A stretch of DNA of 64,000 bases from Fodinicurvata sp. EGI_FJ10296 (GCF_040712075.1 NZ_JBFCVL010000005.1:310001-374000); one strand, 5' to 3'; shown: positions 35,852 through 44,121, counted from the first letter of the stretch. Notes: a model not told the origin generated them from the letters alone. A program made the numbers and translations.

Positions 35852-36109
35852 ATGAGAACTTCTCAGATGATCATCAACCTGTGGCCGAGCGCAGCGGATT
35901 TGGCACGTGACATTGGCGTGCCATACCAGACCGTTGCGGCATGGCGCAGGCGAAACTCGATCCCGCCGCGGCATTGGCAGTCGATCATCTCGGCGGGCAG
36001 CCGGCGCGGCGTTTCGTTGACAGTCGAATGTCTGGCCGGAGCCGCCCTCCGCCGCGATGGCAAGGCACTATCCGACACTGCCCGAGAAAAGGAAGGCCGT
36101 GCACGATGA
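35852..36109 (+). CDS. Cro-like small HTH protein (carph-isopro type)
   Basis: An 85-residue helix-turn-helix protein (NLWPSAADLARDIGVPYQTVAAWRRRNSIPPRHW) of the carph-isopro group found beside phage repressors in Alphaproteobacteria. First gene of the rightward early operon, just after an operator copy. It probably acts as Cro. The ATG at 35852 is preferred over a GTG at 35843 that overlaps the operator. Confidence 0.83.
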   Translation: MRTSQMIINLWPSAADLARDIGVPYQTVAAWRRRNSIPPRHWQSIISAGSRRGVSLTVECLAGAALRRDGKALSDTAREKEGRAR

Positions 36110-36204
36110 AATCCCTATTGTCTGCAACACCCCGCATGAATGGCCCGCTCCTGATGACCGCCGCTCCGACCTTTCTGGCCGATTTGAACGGGTCCAATCC
36201 ATGA
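36106..36204 (+). CDS. mini-ORF of 32 residues linking two genes by ATGA overlaps
   Basis: Its ATG overlaps the stop of the Cro-like gene (ATGA) and its own stop overlaps the start of the next gene (ATGA). The peptide begins MKSLLSATPRM and has no recognised motif. This exact double overlap points to translational coupling through the three frames; it may matter for its translation more than its product. Confidence 0.5.
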   Translation: MKSLLSATPRMNGPLLMTAAPTFLADLNGSNP

Positions 36205-36785
36205 CGACGATGACCATGAAAGCGCCGCCGGACGAACTGGTGGCAGAGCGGCTACGGGGCTGGCTGCGCGCCTACTCGGCCAAGGATGTCGCCCGGCAAC
36301 TGGATATCCGGCTGCGCACGGTCGAGGCCTGGCGCGTGGGCCAGACGTCGCCGAACCTGCGGTATCTGACGGCCATGATCGCCTTGTGGGGCGAGCCTTT
36401 CGTTCGCGACATCTTCGCGCCCGTACTCGAAGACGACGGCGCCGACCTGCCCAAACGCCTGGAACGGCTTGAACACGAACTGCGCTCGATCCGGAGTGAC
36501 TATAATGAACTGGCTAAGAATTCTGCGCGCCCGCGTGATGATGACGATCGCGGAGTGGACCGGCAGACAAGCGCGACGGGATCTGGACGCAGCGGATCTG
36601 CGGCCAAGGCGGCCCGGTCCATGGGGCGGTCCATGGGGGTGATGGCGCTGGCCGCGCTGTCCGGCTGGTCGACGATCGACAGCGAAGCCATGCGCACAAC
36701 CACCCGATCAGGTTCGCGCCCGCCCATCACCCGGTCCGTCCGCGTGGCGCGCATGACGGCCGCCGATGGCGTTGCGCAAGCATGA
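36201..36785 (+). CDS. HTH phage protein with C-terminal hydrophobic tail
   Basis: A 194-residue protein. Residues ~10-75 contain a helix-turn-helix (YSAKDVARQLDIRLRTVEAWRVG), followed by a coiled-coil stretch (LPKRLERLEHELRSI), a low-complexity region and a short hydrophobic stretch (GVMALAALSGW). Probably an early regulator. It is translationally linked to the Cro-like gene through the mini-ORF. Confidence 0.7.
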   Translation: MTTMTMKAPPDELVAERLRGWLRAYSAKDVARQLDIRLRTVEAWRVGQTSPNLRYLTAMIALWGEPFVRDIFAPVLEDDGADLPKRLERLEHELRSIRSDYNELAKNSARPRDDDDRGVDRQTSATGSGRSGSAAKAARSMGRSMGVMALAALSGWSTIDSEAMRTTTRSGSRPPITRSVRVARMTAADGVAQA

Positions 36786-36869
36786 TGTCCGGGACCGTCG
36801 CGACGTAGCTTTCCCTTTGTCCGACGCTCCGATCAAATCAGTGAGGACGGAACAATGCTCACATCAAAT

Positions 36870-37172
36870 TCAACTACTGTTGCCAGCGTATTTTTGGGCA
36901 ACAGTGAAACCGGCGAATTCCTGGCGTGCATCGGCGTTGATGCGCAATCCTCTCGCTCGGCACCATTCGGGAAAGGTATCAGGGTCAATGTAGACTTTCT
37001 CTACTCTCATACCTTGACCTTCGATACGGCGATAGAATTGCTCTGCCGCTGCCAGCCAATCATCGTAAGCTTCATGAAGCTTATGGGAATCAACGAAGAT
37101 CGCTTTAACCTTCGACCAGTCGTCCCTGCGAAACCAAGCAACTCCAACGACCTGGATTTGGTGAGAACTCAT
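36870..37172 (-). CDS. conserved phage-associated hypothetical protein
   Basis: A 100-residue protein (SSHQIQVVGVAWFRRDDW, VDSHKLHEAYDDWL, YIDPDTFPEWCRARGL) of a small family widespread in Alphaproteobacteria, with no assigned function. It is the only minus-strand gene in the early right operon, and its upstream region carries a strong inverted repeat, so it likely has its own promoter. Confidence 0.78.
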   Translation of the reverse strand: MSSHQIQVVGVAWFRRDDWSKVKAIFVDSHKLHEAYDDWLAAAEQFYRRIEGQGMRVEKVYIDPDTFPEWCRARGLRINADARQEFAGFTVAQKYAGNSS

Positions 37173-37217
37173 AGATGTCATCCCTTTGGTTGTGTGACAG
37201 CACCAAAGGTACCACCG

Positions 37218-37246
37218 GCCGGTCGGATTTAGCGAGTCCGACCGGC
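37218..37246. promoter_or_regulatory. perfect 10-bp inverted repeat between divergent genes
   Basis: GCCGGTCGGA (37218-37227) and TCCGACCGGC (37237-37246) with a nine-base spacer, between the leftward hypothetical gene and the GapR-like genes. It may be an operator or a hairpin in the leader of the GapR operon. Confidence 0.6.
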
Positions 37247-37287
37247 TGGATAATCAATCTATTGGATTAGTAAAGTTCGGAGTTCGC

Positions 37288-37836
37288 ATGCCCATGACCA
37301 CAACCTTTGACAGTAAATCATCCACCGCCGTCGCTCTTCCGGTGGAGGATCAAGGCGAACCGGTGGGCATTGAGGCCGATATTCGCCGCCTCGCCCAGCG
37401 GCTGCACCGGATGGAAGGCGAGAAAGAGCAACTGCTGGGTGACATCCGCGACAGCTACCTTGAGGCCAAACAACTTGGCATCGACGTCAAGGCGCTGAAG
37501 CGGGTTGTGAAGCTGCGCCGCCAGCCCGCTGACCAGCGGCAGGCCGAGGAAGACACGCTGGAATCTTACAAGCGCATCATGGGTTTGGTGCCGGATTTCG
37601 AGAAGACGCCGATCGGCGCGCATATCGCCCAGGCACAAATGCGCGAAGCCATGGACCGGCTGCAAGGAGACCCGGCGTTGGCGGCGACAGCGGCGCGGCT
37701 GGTGGATGCGTTCGGCTCGGTCGAGGCCGCACGCGGCGCGATCGAGGCCGTCACCGCCATGTCAGATCAGGAAACAATCGCCGGTGGGGGCGCGACAGTC
37801 ACCCCGATCGGCCGGACCGGTGGGGGGCGGAATTGA
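37288..37836 (+). CDS. GapR-like DUF2312 protein, first copy
   Basis: A 182-residue protein with the DUF2312/GapR helical pattern (AQRLHRMEGEKEQLLGDIRDSYLEAKQLGIDVKALKRVVKLRR), plus a C-terminal extension with predicted helices. GapR binds overtwisted AT-rich DNA ahead of replication and transcription in Caulobacter. The extension is not in chromosomal GapR. Followed by a second, shorter copy. Confidence 0.85.
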   Translation: MPMTTTFDSKSSTAVALPVEDQGEPVGIEADIRRLAQRLHRMEGEKEQLLGDIRDSYLEAKQLGIDVKALKRVVKLRRQPADQRQAEEDTLESYKRIMGLVPDFEKTPIGAHIAQAQMREAMDRLQGDPALAATAARLVDAFGSVEAARGAIEAVTAMSDQETIAGGGATVTPIGRTGGGRN

Positions 37837-38150
37837 CCGAGGCAGCGACGACGAAAGTGGGCGGCATCGCCGGCGACCAGCTTGCCTCCTACATCGAGCG
37901 GATCGAGCGTCTGGAAGAAGAAAAGGCGACTCTTCAGCATGACATGAAAGAGGTCTTCGCCGAGGCCAAGGGCAATGGCTTCGACGTCAAGATCATGCGT
38001 CAGATCCTGAAACTGCGGAAGATGCAGGCAGCCGACCGCAGCGAGCAGGAGGAATTGCTCGAGCTCTACAAACGCGCGCTGGGCATGGATGCCGGCCCCG
38101 ATTCCGACCCCGACGACGGTGGCGGCGATGGTGACGGAGACGCCCAATGA
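37833..38150 (+). CDS. GapR-like DUF2312 protein, second copy
   Basis: A 105-residue DUF2312 protein (SYIERIERLEEEKATLQHDMKEVFAEAKGNGFDVKIMRQILKLRK) with an acidic disordered tail. It starts at a TTG that overlaps the stop of the first copy (TTGA), and it overlaps the next gene by four bases. Two GapR homologues in tandem in one prophage is unusual. Confidence 0.87.
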   Translation: MTEAATTKVGGIAGDQLASYIERIERLEEEKATLQHDMKEVFAEAKGNGFDVKIMRQILKLRKMQAADRSEQEELLELYKRALGMDAGPDSDPDDGGGDGDGDAQ

Positions 38151-38533
38151 CCGCCGATCATTCCACCGACATCAACCACGTCGAGCTGCGCGGCCGATTG
38201 ATGAGCCCGCCCCGGATGCTGGAGACCAAGCGCGGCCCGCTGTGCCGTCTGTCGATCGCCACGGCCGACGAATGGCTCGGTCCGGAAGACACACGGCGGT
38301 GCAAAATCACCCATCACGAGGTGGTTGTCTGGGTCCCGGCGCTGATCGAGCGGATCCGCGAGCGCGGTGTTACCAATGCCCGCGTTCATCTGACCGGGCA
38401 GATGATCACCCGCCCGGACTTCAGCCATCCGACCCGTCGGATCCGCGAGATCGAGATCAATAGCCGCTGCGGCGACATCGACCTGGTGCAGCCGGTGGTC
38501 GATACGGCCCCGGCCTGGACGGGCGTCGCGTGA
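38147..38533 (+). CDS. single-strand-binding OB-fold-like protein
   Basis: A 128-residue protein with the strand pattern of SSB (HVELRGRLMSPPRML, LCRLSIATADEW, HHEVVVWVPALIERI, ARVHLTGQMITR). Short SSB-like proteins are often encoded by phages next to nucleases. ATGA overlap with the preceding gene and TGATG with the following nuclease gene indicate one operon. Confidence 0.75.
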   Translation: MTADHSTDINHVELRGRLMSPPRMLETKRGPLCRLSIATADEWLGPEDTRRCKITHHEVVVWVPALIERIRERGVTNARVHLTGQMITRPDFSHPTRRIREIEINSRCGDIDLVQPVVDTAPAWTGVA

Positions 38534-38970
38534 TGGCGGCAGCGGTGCAAACGGCGATTGCGCCCTGGCTTGTCCGGCTGATGACGGTGGCCGCCTATAC
38601 CGGCCACCGGGCGGGACCGGAGGATCGCGAGGCGATCGCGCTGGCCAACCGCCTGCGCGCGTGGACACTCGGGGGGCGCCTGCAGGCCGTATGGTGGCAT
38701 ACCGCGTCCGAAGTCGGCGGCGGCGGCAAGAACGCCGGTCTGCGCTATGCGCTGGCCAAGGCCATGGGGCTGATCCCCGGTTCGCCGGACTATGTATTCC
38801 TGACCGACGCCGGGGCCTACGCGCTCGAGCTCAAGGCCACCAAGGGCCGCCAGTCCGACAGCCAGCGCGACTTCCAGGCATGGTGCGCGGCGCGCGGCAT
38901 CCCCTATGCCGTCTGCAAGGGCGCCGACGCGGCCGAGGCCCAGCTGCGTGCGTGGGGGTTGGTGGCATGA
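38533..38970 (+). CDS. VRR-NUC domain nuclease
   Basis: A 145-residue protein with the VRR-NUC signature: GLIPGSPDYVFLTDAG, ALELKATKGRQSDSQRDFQAWC and GIPYAVCKGADAAEA. The Asp, Glu-x-Lys and Gln residues are those of the PD-(D/E)XK fold. Such phage nucleases cut structured DNA such as Holliday junctions or flaps. Operon with the SSB-like gene. Confidence 0.85.
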   Translation: MAAAVQTAIAPWLVRLMTVAAYTGHRAGPEDREAIALANRLRAWTLGGRLQAVWWHTASEVGGGGKNAGLRYALAKAMGLIPGSPDYVFLTDAGAYALELKATKGRQSDSQRDFQAWCAARGIPYAVCKGADAAEAQLRAWGLVA

Positions 38971-38987
38971 CGGCCGTGTCGATGACC

Positions 38988-39428
38988 TCAAGCCACTTCC
39001 CGGGCGTGCAGTTCGAGCGCGGGACCGCCGGCAGCCTGGACGGCTTTCGCCAGTCGATCGATCTTGCTGGCGTAGTCGGGATCAAGCAGCCGCTGCGCTT
39101 CCTTGGGGTCGCACTTCATTCGGCGCGCCAGTTCACCCGGCCCGATTCCATTGGCGCGCGCCGAGCGGATCAAGGCGATCTTCGCCGCCATTCGCAACGG
39201 CAGCGGAACGACAACCTCCCCCGGCAGCGGATCGGACGGCGGCGGCGCATCACCGTCGCGGAGCAGGAACTCCAACGCCGCTTCGGCGCAATCCGGCGCT
39301 TCAGCCAGCGCCTCGGCACGGGTGTCGCCACAGGTGATCGCCCCCGTGAGATCGCGGAAGGTGACCATCACCCCAACGCCGTCTGGTTCGAGCGACGCCG
39401 GATAAGCGAATGCCCATCGGATTGCCAT
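38988..39428 (-). CDS. HicB-like antitoxin, orphan
   Basis: A 146-residue protein with a HicB fold (YPASLEPDGVGVMVTFRDLTGAITCGDTRAEALAEA) and a C-terminal helix-turn-helix region (MAAKIALIRSARANGIGPGELARRMK). HicA toxin would normally be directly upstream or downstream. The upstream stretch contains only a 26-codon frame. So the toxin has been lost or is located elsewhere. An AGGAGAG site precedes the ATG. Confidence 0.83.
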   Translation of the reverse strand: MAIRWAFAYPASLEPDGVGVMVTFRDLTGAITCGDTRAEALAEAPDCAEAALEFLLRDGDAPPPSDPLPGEVVVPLPLRMAAKIALIRSARANGIGPGELARRMKCDPKEAQRLLDPDYASKIDRLAKAVQAAGGPALELHAREVA

Positions 39429-39806
39429 GCCAACTCTCCTGCTTCGCCGGTCCCCAGTTCGTTGGTTCTCGCCAACGGTCAGGCGGCCACGGGTCGGAAG
39501 ACGTATTCGCCACGCCTGCTGTCTGGTGGTGACCCGCCACCCTCATTGGTTTCTACCATAGCAAACTTGCAATCTAAAAACGACGTGGGTACCGTCAGGG
39601 CTTGGAGCTTAACAACTCCGAGCACAAGCGGAACCCGCCCCGATAGCGGCTATCTTTTTCCCATGTTCCGGGGGCAGCGCGCGCATGTCCAAGGCGAAAG
39701 CCTAAAGGCGCGTTGGGCCGACTTGTGCCGGTTTGTTAACCCCCGGAGCGCCAGTACCTTAACAAGTGGTGTCGCTCCGGTCATCCAAGGCACAAGGAGC
39801 GCCACC
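39429..39806. other. intergenic region between hicB-like and antirepressor-like genes
   Basis: About 380 bases holding divergent promoters. It contains the inverted repeat CCGGAGCG (39743-39750) / CGCTCCGG (39773-39780) shortly before the antirepressor-like gene, which could be an operator. A 26-codon frame lies before hicB; I do not call it a gene. Confidence 0.5.
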
Positions 39807-40454
39807 ATGTCCGGCAGCAACGCACCCAGTGCGTCCGCACTTTCCGCGTCCGACATCACAACCTTAGATGGCGAACCACGCATCGTCGATCTCCGAATTG
39901 CTGAGCGTTTGGGTTTCGCACGACAGCGCGCCATTCGAGATCTGATCGACCGGAACCGCGATGAGCTGCTGTCCTACGGGCCACTCGCCGCACGGCGCGG
40001 CAAGTCGCGTGGGCAGAGCTACTCCGAATTCCACCTGAACGAAGGCCAGACGCTGCTGGTCTGTATGCTGGCCCGCACGCCACAGGCGGCTGCGGTCCGC
40101 AAGGAAGTCATCGACGCCTATATTGCTTTCCGCCGGCCGGTCGATCCGCTGGAAGGATTCGGCAGTGTCCGGATCGGCGGTGAACTCGTCCATTTCGACG
40201 GGCGGCTTGATGCGATCAATCAAAAGGACGGCGTGGTCGCGATGCTGCCGCGCCCCGACACGCCGACGCTGCAACTGACCGTCGTCACCGGCCCACTGCA
40301 GTGGGTGCCGGACAAGAGGAAGACCTTCGGGGACAGATCCGTCTATCGCCTGTCTCAGATGCCCGGCACGCGCATCACCCAGCACCAGGAATGCATCGCC
40401 ATCGGCCGTGTCATTTCCCGTACGCCGATCGAGCCGGACGGAGGCGCGGCATGA
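39807..40454 (+). CDS. antirepressor-like phage protein (Bro/Rha type)
   Basis: A 215-residue protein. The N-terminal half (RIVDLRIAERLGFARQRAIRDLIDRN, then YSEFHLNEGQTLLVCMLARTPQAAAVRKEVIDAYIAFRR) fits phage regulatory proteins of the Rha/Bro antirepressor type. The C-terminal half is unknown. AAGGAG sits eight bases before the ATG, and the longer frame upstream is shadow. A phage with a non-cleavable repressor needs an antirepressor for induction, which this could provide. Confidence 0.7.
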   Translation: MSGSNAPSASALSASDITTLDGEPRIVDLRIAERLGFARQRAIRDLIDRNRDELLSYGPLAARRGKSRGQSYSEFHLNEGQTLLVCMLARTPQAAAVRKEVIDAYIAFRRPVDPLEGFGSVRIGGELVHFDGRLDAINQKDGVVAMLPRPDTPTLQLTVVTGPLQWVPDKRKTFGDRSVYRLSQMPGTRITQHQECIAIGRVISRTPIEPDGGAA

Positions 40455-41674
40455 GCGCGCCCGCGATCCGATACCTTTCCGTTTGTTCGGGCATCGAGGC
40501 GGCGACCGTGGCTTGGCACCCGCTGGGCTGGCTGCCGGTGGCCTTTGCCGAGGTCGATCGTTTCGCCTCGGCCCTACTGGCGTCTCGGTACCCGGCTGTC
40601 CCGAACCATGGCGACATGACGCGCTACAAGGACTGGCCCGACCATGCAATTGACCTTCTTGTCGGCGGAACCCCCTGCCAGTCCTTCTCGATCGCGGGAC
40701 AGCGGGCCGGACTGGTCGACCCGCGTGGCAACCTGGCGCTCGTCTATCTTGCCCTTGCTGCACGCTATCGGCCCCGCTGGCTGGTTTGGGAGAACGTCCC
40801 CGGTGTCCTGTCATCCAAAGGCGGACGGGACTTTGGCGCCTTCATCGGGCAACTGGCGGAATGCGGGTATCATGCGGCCTGGCGAGTGCTTGACGCTCAG
40901 TACATCCGAGTGGACGGGTTTCGCCGGGCCGTGCCCCAGCGGCGGCGGCGTGTCATCCTTGTCGGACATCTTGGAGACTGGCGCCGTGCCGCAGCGGTAT
41001 TATTTGACCGCGAAAGCCTGCACGGGAATTCTCCGCCGCGCCGAAAAGCGTGGCAAGAAGGTCCTTCCGCAGTTGGAGGCGGCCCTGAGGGCGGTAGCGT
41101 CTCGGGAACCGTGAGCAGCAAGTGGGCGAAGGGGAGTGGCGGTCCGGCGGGCGACGAGATGTATAACATGGTCGCCCAGCCGCTCGCGCCGACACTCTCT
41201 TCCCGGCCATCCGGCGGGGGCGGTTTCGGGACTGACCTTGATGTTGATGGTGGATCGATCGCCTTCAACAGCCGGGAAGAGTTGGTTTCCTCCGATCAGG
41301 TGTCGGGCGCACTCGGTGCCGGCAGCCCGCAGGCGCAGGCGGTGGCCTTTCAGGAAAGGGGGCGCGCTGACGGTCGATCCCTCGAATGTCAGCTGGATAT
41401 TGCCTACGCGCTGACGGCGCCGAGCGGCGGTGGCCGAGCGCAAGAGCGCAACATAGCCACGCAGCTGGCCGTCCGGCGCCTGACGCCGACGGAATGCGAG
41501 CGGCTGCAGGGCTTCCCCGATGGCTACACGGACGCGCCGTACCGGCGGCGGAACTGGACGCCTGACGGCCCACGTTACAAGGCGCTCGGCAATTCGATGG
41601 CCGTCAACGTGATGCGCTGGATCGGCCGTCGCATCGAGATGGTCGAGCGGATCGCCAGTGGGGTGGCGCTATGA
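40451..41674 (+). CDS. DNA cytosine-5 methyltransferase
   Basis: A 407-residue C5 methyltransferase with motif I (CSGIEAATVAW), motif IV (GGTPCQSFS, nucleophile Cys), motif VI (WENVPGV), motif VIII (QRRRRVILVG) and motif X (GNSMAVNVM). The target-recognition part lies between motifs VIII and IX and is Gly/Ser-rich. No restriction partner is adjacent, so it is probably an orphan phage methyltransferase. ATGA overlaps with both neighbours. Confidence 0.9.
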   Translation: MSAPAIRYLSVCSGIEAATVAWHPLGWLPVAFAEVDRFASALLASRYPAVPNHGDMTRYKDWPDHAIDLLVGGTPCQSFSIAGQRAGLVDPRGNLALVYLALAARYRPRWLVWENVPGVLSSKGGRDFGAFIGQLAECGYHAAWRVLDAQYIRVDGFRRAVPQRRRRVILVGHLGDWRRAAAVLFDRESLHGNSPPRRKAWQEGPSAVGGGPEGGSVSGTVSSKWAKGSGGPAGDEMYNMVAQPLAPTLSSRPSGGGGFGTDLDVDGGSIAFNSREELVSSDQVSGALGAGSPQAQAVAFQERGRADGRSLECQLDIAYALTAPSGGGRAQERNIATQLAVRRLTPTECERLQGFPDGYTDAPYRRRNWTPDGPRYKALGNSMAVNVMRWIGRRIEMVERIASGVAL

Positions 41675-42333
41675 CCGGCTCACTGTTCGCATCGACGTCG
41701 CCCATCGCGCCCGTCGCCGGCGAGGGTCCGTTCGGGGCGATCCTGGCGGACCCGCCCTGGTCCTATGCCAACTTCTCGGCCAAGGGCGAGGCCAGGAACC
41801 CGAAGGCTCACTATAGCTGCATGTCGCTCGCCGATATTGCCGCGCTGCCAGTGGCCGATATCGCCGCCCGGGATTGCGCCCTGATCATGTGGGCGACCGC
41901 GCCGATGATGCCGCAGGCCTTTACCGTCATGGACCGGTGGGGGTTTCGCTTCTCCACGATGGGGGCGTGGGCAAAGCAGAGCAAGACGGGCGCAAAGTGG
42001 GCGTTCGGCACCGGCTATGTGCTGCGCTCGGCGGCCGAGTTCTGGCTGATCGGCGTGCGCGGGAAGCCGCGCGTCAAGGTCCGCAATACCCGCAACCTGA
42101 TCGTCGCCCCGGTGCGCGAGCATTCCCGCAAGCCCGACGAGATGCGGGCCATAGTCGAGCGGTTGTTCAACGGCCCATACCTCGAGCTCTTCGCCCGTGA
42201 GCGGGCGCCCGGCTGGGACGCCTGGGGCAACGAGATCGACAAGTTCACCGAGCCGAACCCGTCACCAACCGTTACGGTCGTGACGCCGCAAGCGTCACAC
42301 ATACCGTCACACCTAACGATTTCAGAGGGTTAG
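41671..42333 (+). CDS. MT-A70 family adenine methyltransferase
   Basis: A 220-residue protein with the MT-A70 catalytic motif DPPW (ILADPPWSYANF), then LIMWATAPMMPQA, FWLIGVRGKP and EHSRKPDEMRAIVERLF. This family methylates adenine N6 in DNA in phages. It is translationally coupled to the cytosine methyltransferase gene. A second modification activity in the same prophage as BREX. Confidence 0.88.
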   Translation: MTGSLFASTSPIAPVAGEGPFGAILADPPWSYANFSAKGEARNPKAHYSCMSLADIAALPVADIAARDCALIMWATAPMMPQAFTVMDRWGFRFSTMGAWAKQSKTGAKWAFGTGYVLRSAAEFWLIGVRGKPRVKVRNTRNLIVAPVREHSRKPDEMRAIVERLFNGPYLELFARERAPGWDAWGNEIDKFTEPNPSPTVTVVTPQASHIPSHLTISEG

Positions 42334-42432
42334 CCATGTCACGCAGCGTCACACCCCGTCACGCCGAGGCGTTACGCGTGACGTTTGGCTGCCTCTATTC
42401 CATCCGCTGATCCATCCCGAAAGGGGGCGATA

Positions 42433-43740
42433 ATGACGGCATCAGTTCCTGCCGACGATTTCCCTGACCCACTGTTGCCGCCGGAAATCGACTTGACGCG
42501 GCTGCCCAGCATGATGGTGAACATCCGAGAGATCAAACGCTCTCCGATGATGCTCAAGGTCCCGGATCGCGCGTTGCGGGCGGCGATGGCGCTGCTCTGG
42601 AGCGCTTGGGAGCAGATTCCCGCCGGCACACTGCCAACCGACGACGCCGAACTGGCGAATCTGGCCGATCTCGGCGCGGGACCGCGAGCCACCACGCGAT
42701 GGCTAAGGATCAAGAACGAAGCCCTGAGGGGATGGACCCTGTGTTCGGACGGGCGCTATCACAACGCCATGATTGCCCGATGGGCGCTGGACGCATGGGC
42801 CCGCATCGGTGGCGAGGTTCCGGGCCAGCCGGGCAAGCAGCGTACGCGCGCCCCCGCAGCAACCAAGGAGGCCGAACGCCAGCGCCGCTATCGCGCCCGC
42901 AAGATAGCCGAGAAGGCGGCCGAAGAATCGACGGCAAAGGCGCCGGCCGATGTCGGGTGTGACGCCGGTGACGCCCGTAACGGTGGCGTCACATCCGTAA
43001 CGGTGGGAAGCGTCACGCGTAACGTCACATCCCCCCTTAAAGGGAAAGAGAACAGAAAAACCTCCCCCCAAAGCCCCCCGGCGGGGGGTGGTGGGGAGAT
43101 GATCGATTCCGGTGGGGGTCGGGCCGGTGGCGCCGACGGTTCGCCGGATGCCGAGGCCCCACCGCCTCGCAAGGTCATGCTGCCGGCGGACTGGACGCCC
43201 TCCCCGGCCGACTGGGAACTGGCAAGGGAACGCGGCATGTCCGACAAAGCGATCCGGGCACAAGCCGACCAGTTCCGGGACTACTGGCGATCGCGGGGCG
43301 ACCGGCGGGTGGACTGGTCGGGAACCTGGCGCAACCGGATCCGCGATCTGACCCGCAAGCTGGACGAGACCGCCGACGAGACGGCCGAGGCGAAACCGGT
43401 CACCGACGACCGGCCGCCCGGCCCGGGTGCGGAGGATCCGCAGTGGCAGGCGATCGCCGAGGCATTCCGACGGCTGGACCGGCGCGGCGAAGGCGACTTC
43501 CGGTCATGGCTGCGGCCGCTGGGCTTTCAGGGGATCGACGGCGGTACGCTGCGCCTGACCACCGACAGCCGGTTCGCGGCGACCAAGGTCCGCCAGACCA
43601 TGGCCGACCGGCTGCGCGATGCCGCGCTGGCCGCCGGCATCCCGATCGACGATGTCGAAGTGGCAGTCGCCCAGCCACCGCCGAACGCTGCAACTGCGGC
43701 AACGGCGTCACAAGCCCCATCGGCCCGTGCGGCCGCCTGA
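42433..43740 (+). CDS. phage replication protein, DUF1376 N-terminus with DnaA N-like C-terminus
   Basis: A 435-residue protein. It has a DUF1376-like start (FPDPLLPPEIDLTRLPSM, LMKVPDRALRAAMALLWSAWEQIPAGTLPTDDAEL region), a basic linker (RQRRYRARKIAEKAA), a low-complexity region and a C-terminal domain resembling DnaA N (FRSWLRPLGFQGIDG, LRLTTDSRFAATKVRQ). Fits phage replication initiation or helicase loading. The ATG at 42433 follows an AAGGGGG site. Confidence 0.75.
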   Translation: MTASVPADDFPDPLLPPEIDLTRLPSMMVNIREIKRSPMMLKVPDRALRAAMALLWSAWEQIPAGTLPTDDAELANLADLGAGPRATTRWLRIKNEALRGWTLCSDGRYHNAMIARWALDAWARIGGEVPGQPGKQRTRAPAATKEAERQRRYRARKIAEKAAEESTAKAPADVGCDAGDARNGGVTSVTVGSVTRNVTSPLKGKENRKTSPQSPPAGGGGEMIDSGGGRAGGADGSPDAEAPPPRKVMLPADWTPSPADWELARERGMSDKAIRAQADQFRDYWRSRGDRRVDWSGTWRNRIRDLTRKLDETADETAEAKPVTDDRPPGPGAEDPQWQAIAEAFRRLDRRGEGDFRSWLRPLGFQGIDGGTLRLTTDSRFAATKVRQTMADRLRDAALAAGIPIDDVEVAVAQPPPNAATAATASQAPSARAAA

Positions 43741-43762
43741 ACGATCGGAAGGAACCATCGCG

Positions 43763-44035
43763 GTGACAGTCTTCAGTATTGCCCTCGCCATCGTGCTCGC
43801 CGTCCTGATGCTGATCGGATTCGGCCTGATAGGATTTGTGGCTGGTTTCGTGATGTTCGCTCACGTGAAACGCCACGAGATCAGGCGAACCATCGATGCC
43901 ATCAAGGCCTCGGAATCCAAGACGTCAGAATCACCGGGATTGGCTCGGTGGGATAACTGGCCCGGCGCCCGGATCAGGCCGGAGGATCTGCTGCGTCCGG
44001 ATGGCCCTGAGGCTTCGCCCAGAGGCCAGACGTGA
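43763..44035 (+). CDS. small membrane protein with one helix
   Basis: A 90-residue protein starting at GTG with AAGGAA upstream. Residues 1-32 are strongly hydrophobic (VFSIALAIVLAVLMLIGFG), followed by a charged cytoplasmic tail. Its stop overlaps the next start (TGATG). Unknown role. Confidence 0.65.
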   Translation: MTVFSIALAIVLAVLMLIGFGLIGFVAGFVMFAHVKRHEIRRTIDAIKASESKTSESPGLARWDNWPGARIRPEDLLRPDGPEASPRGQT

Positions 44036-44121
44036 TGACCGAGGCAAACCTTCACGACATGACCATCGCCCGGCTGGGCCGGCGGCACTATCGATCCTGT
44101 AACGCAGATGGCGGCAAATGA
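44035..44121 (+). CDS. mini-ORF of 28 residues linked by overlaps
   Basis: Begins TGATG with the previous gene's stop and ends ATGA with the next gene's start. The peptide (MTEANLHDMTIARLGRR...) is short and basic at its end. The exact overlaps on both sides argue that ribosomes pass through it. Confidence 0.45.
   Translation: MTEANLHDMTIARLGRRHYRSCNADGGK

Noticed and set aside
39480-39560. A 26-codon frame upstream of hicB as a possible HicA remnant
   Set aside because: Its sequence does not show the HicA pattern (Gly-Ser-His-His); too short to call.
38661-39806. Upstream part of a long plus-strand frame reaching the antirepressor-like gene
   Set aside because: It is out of frame with the VRR-NUC gene, antisense to hicB, and the good ribosome-binding site is at 39807.
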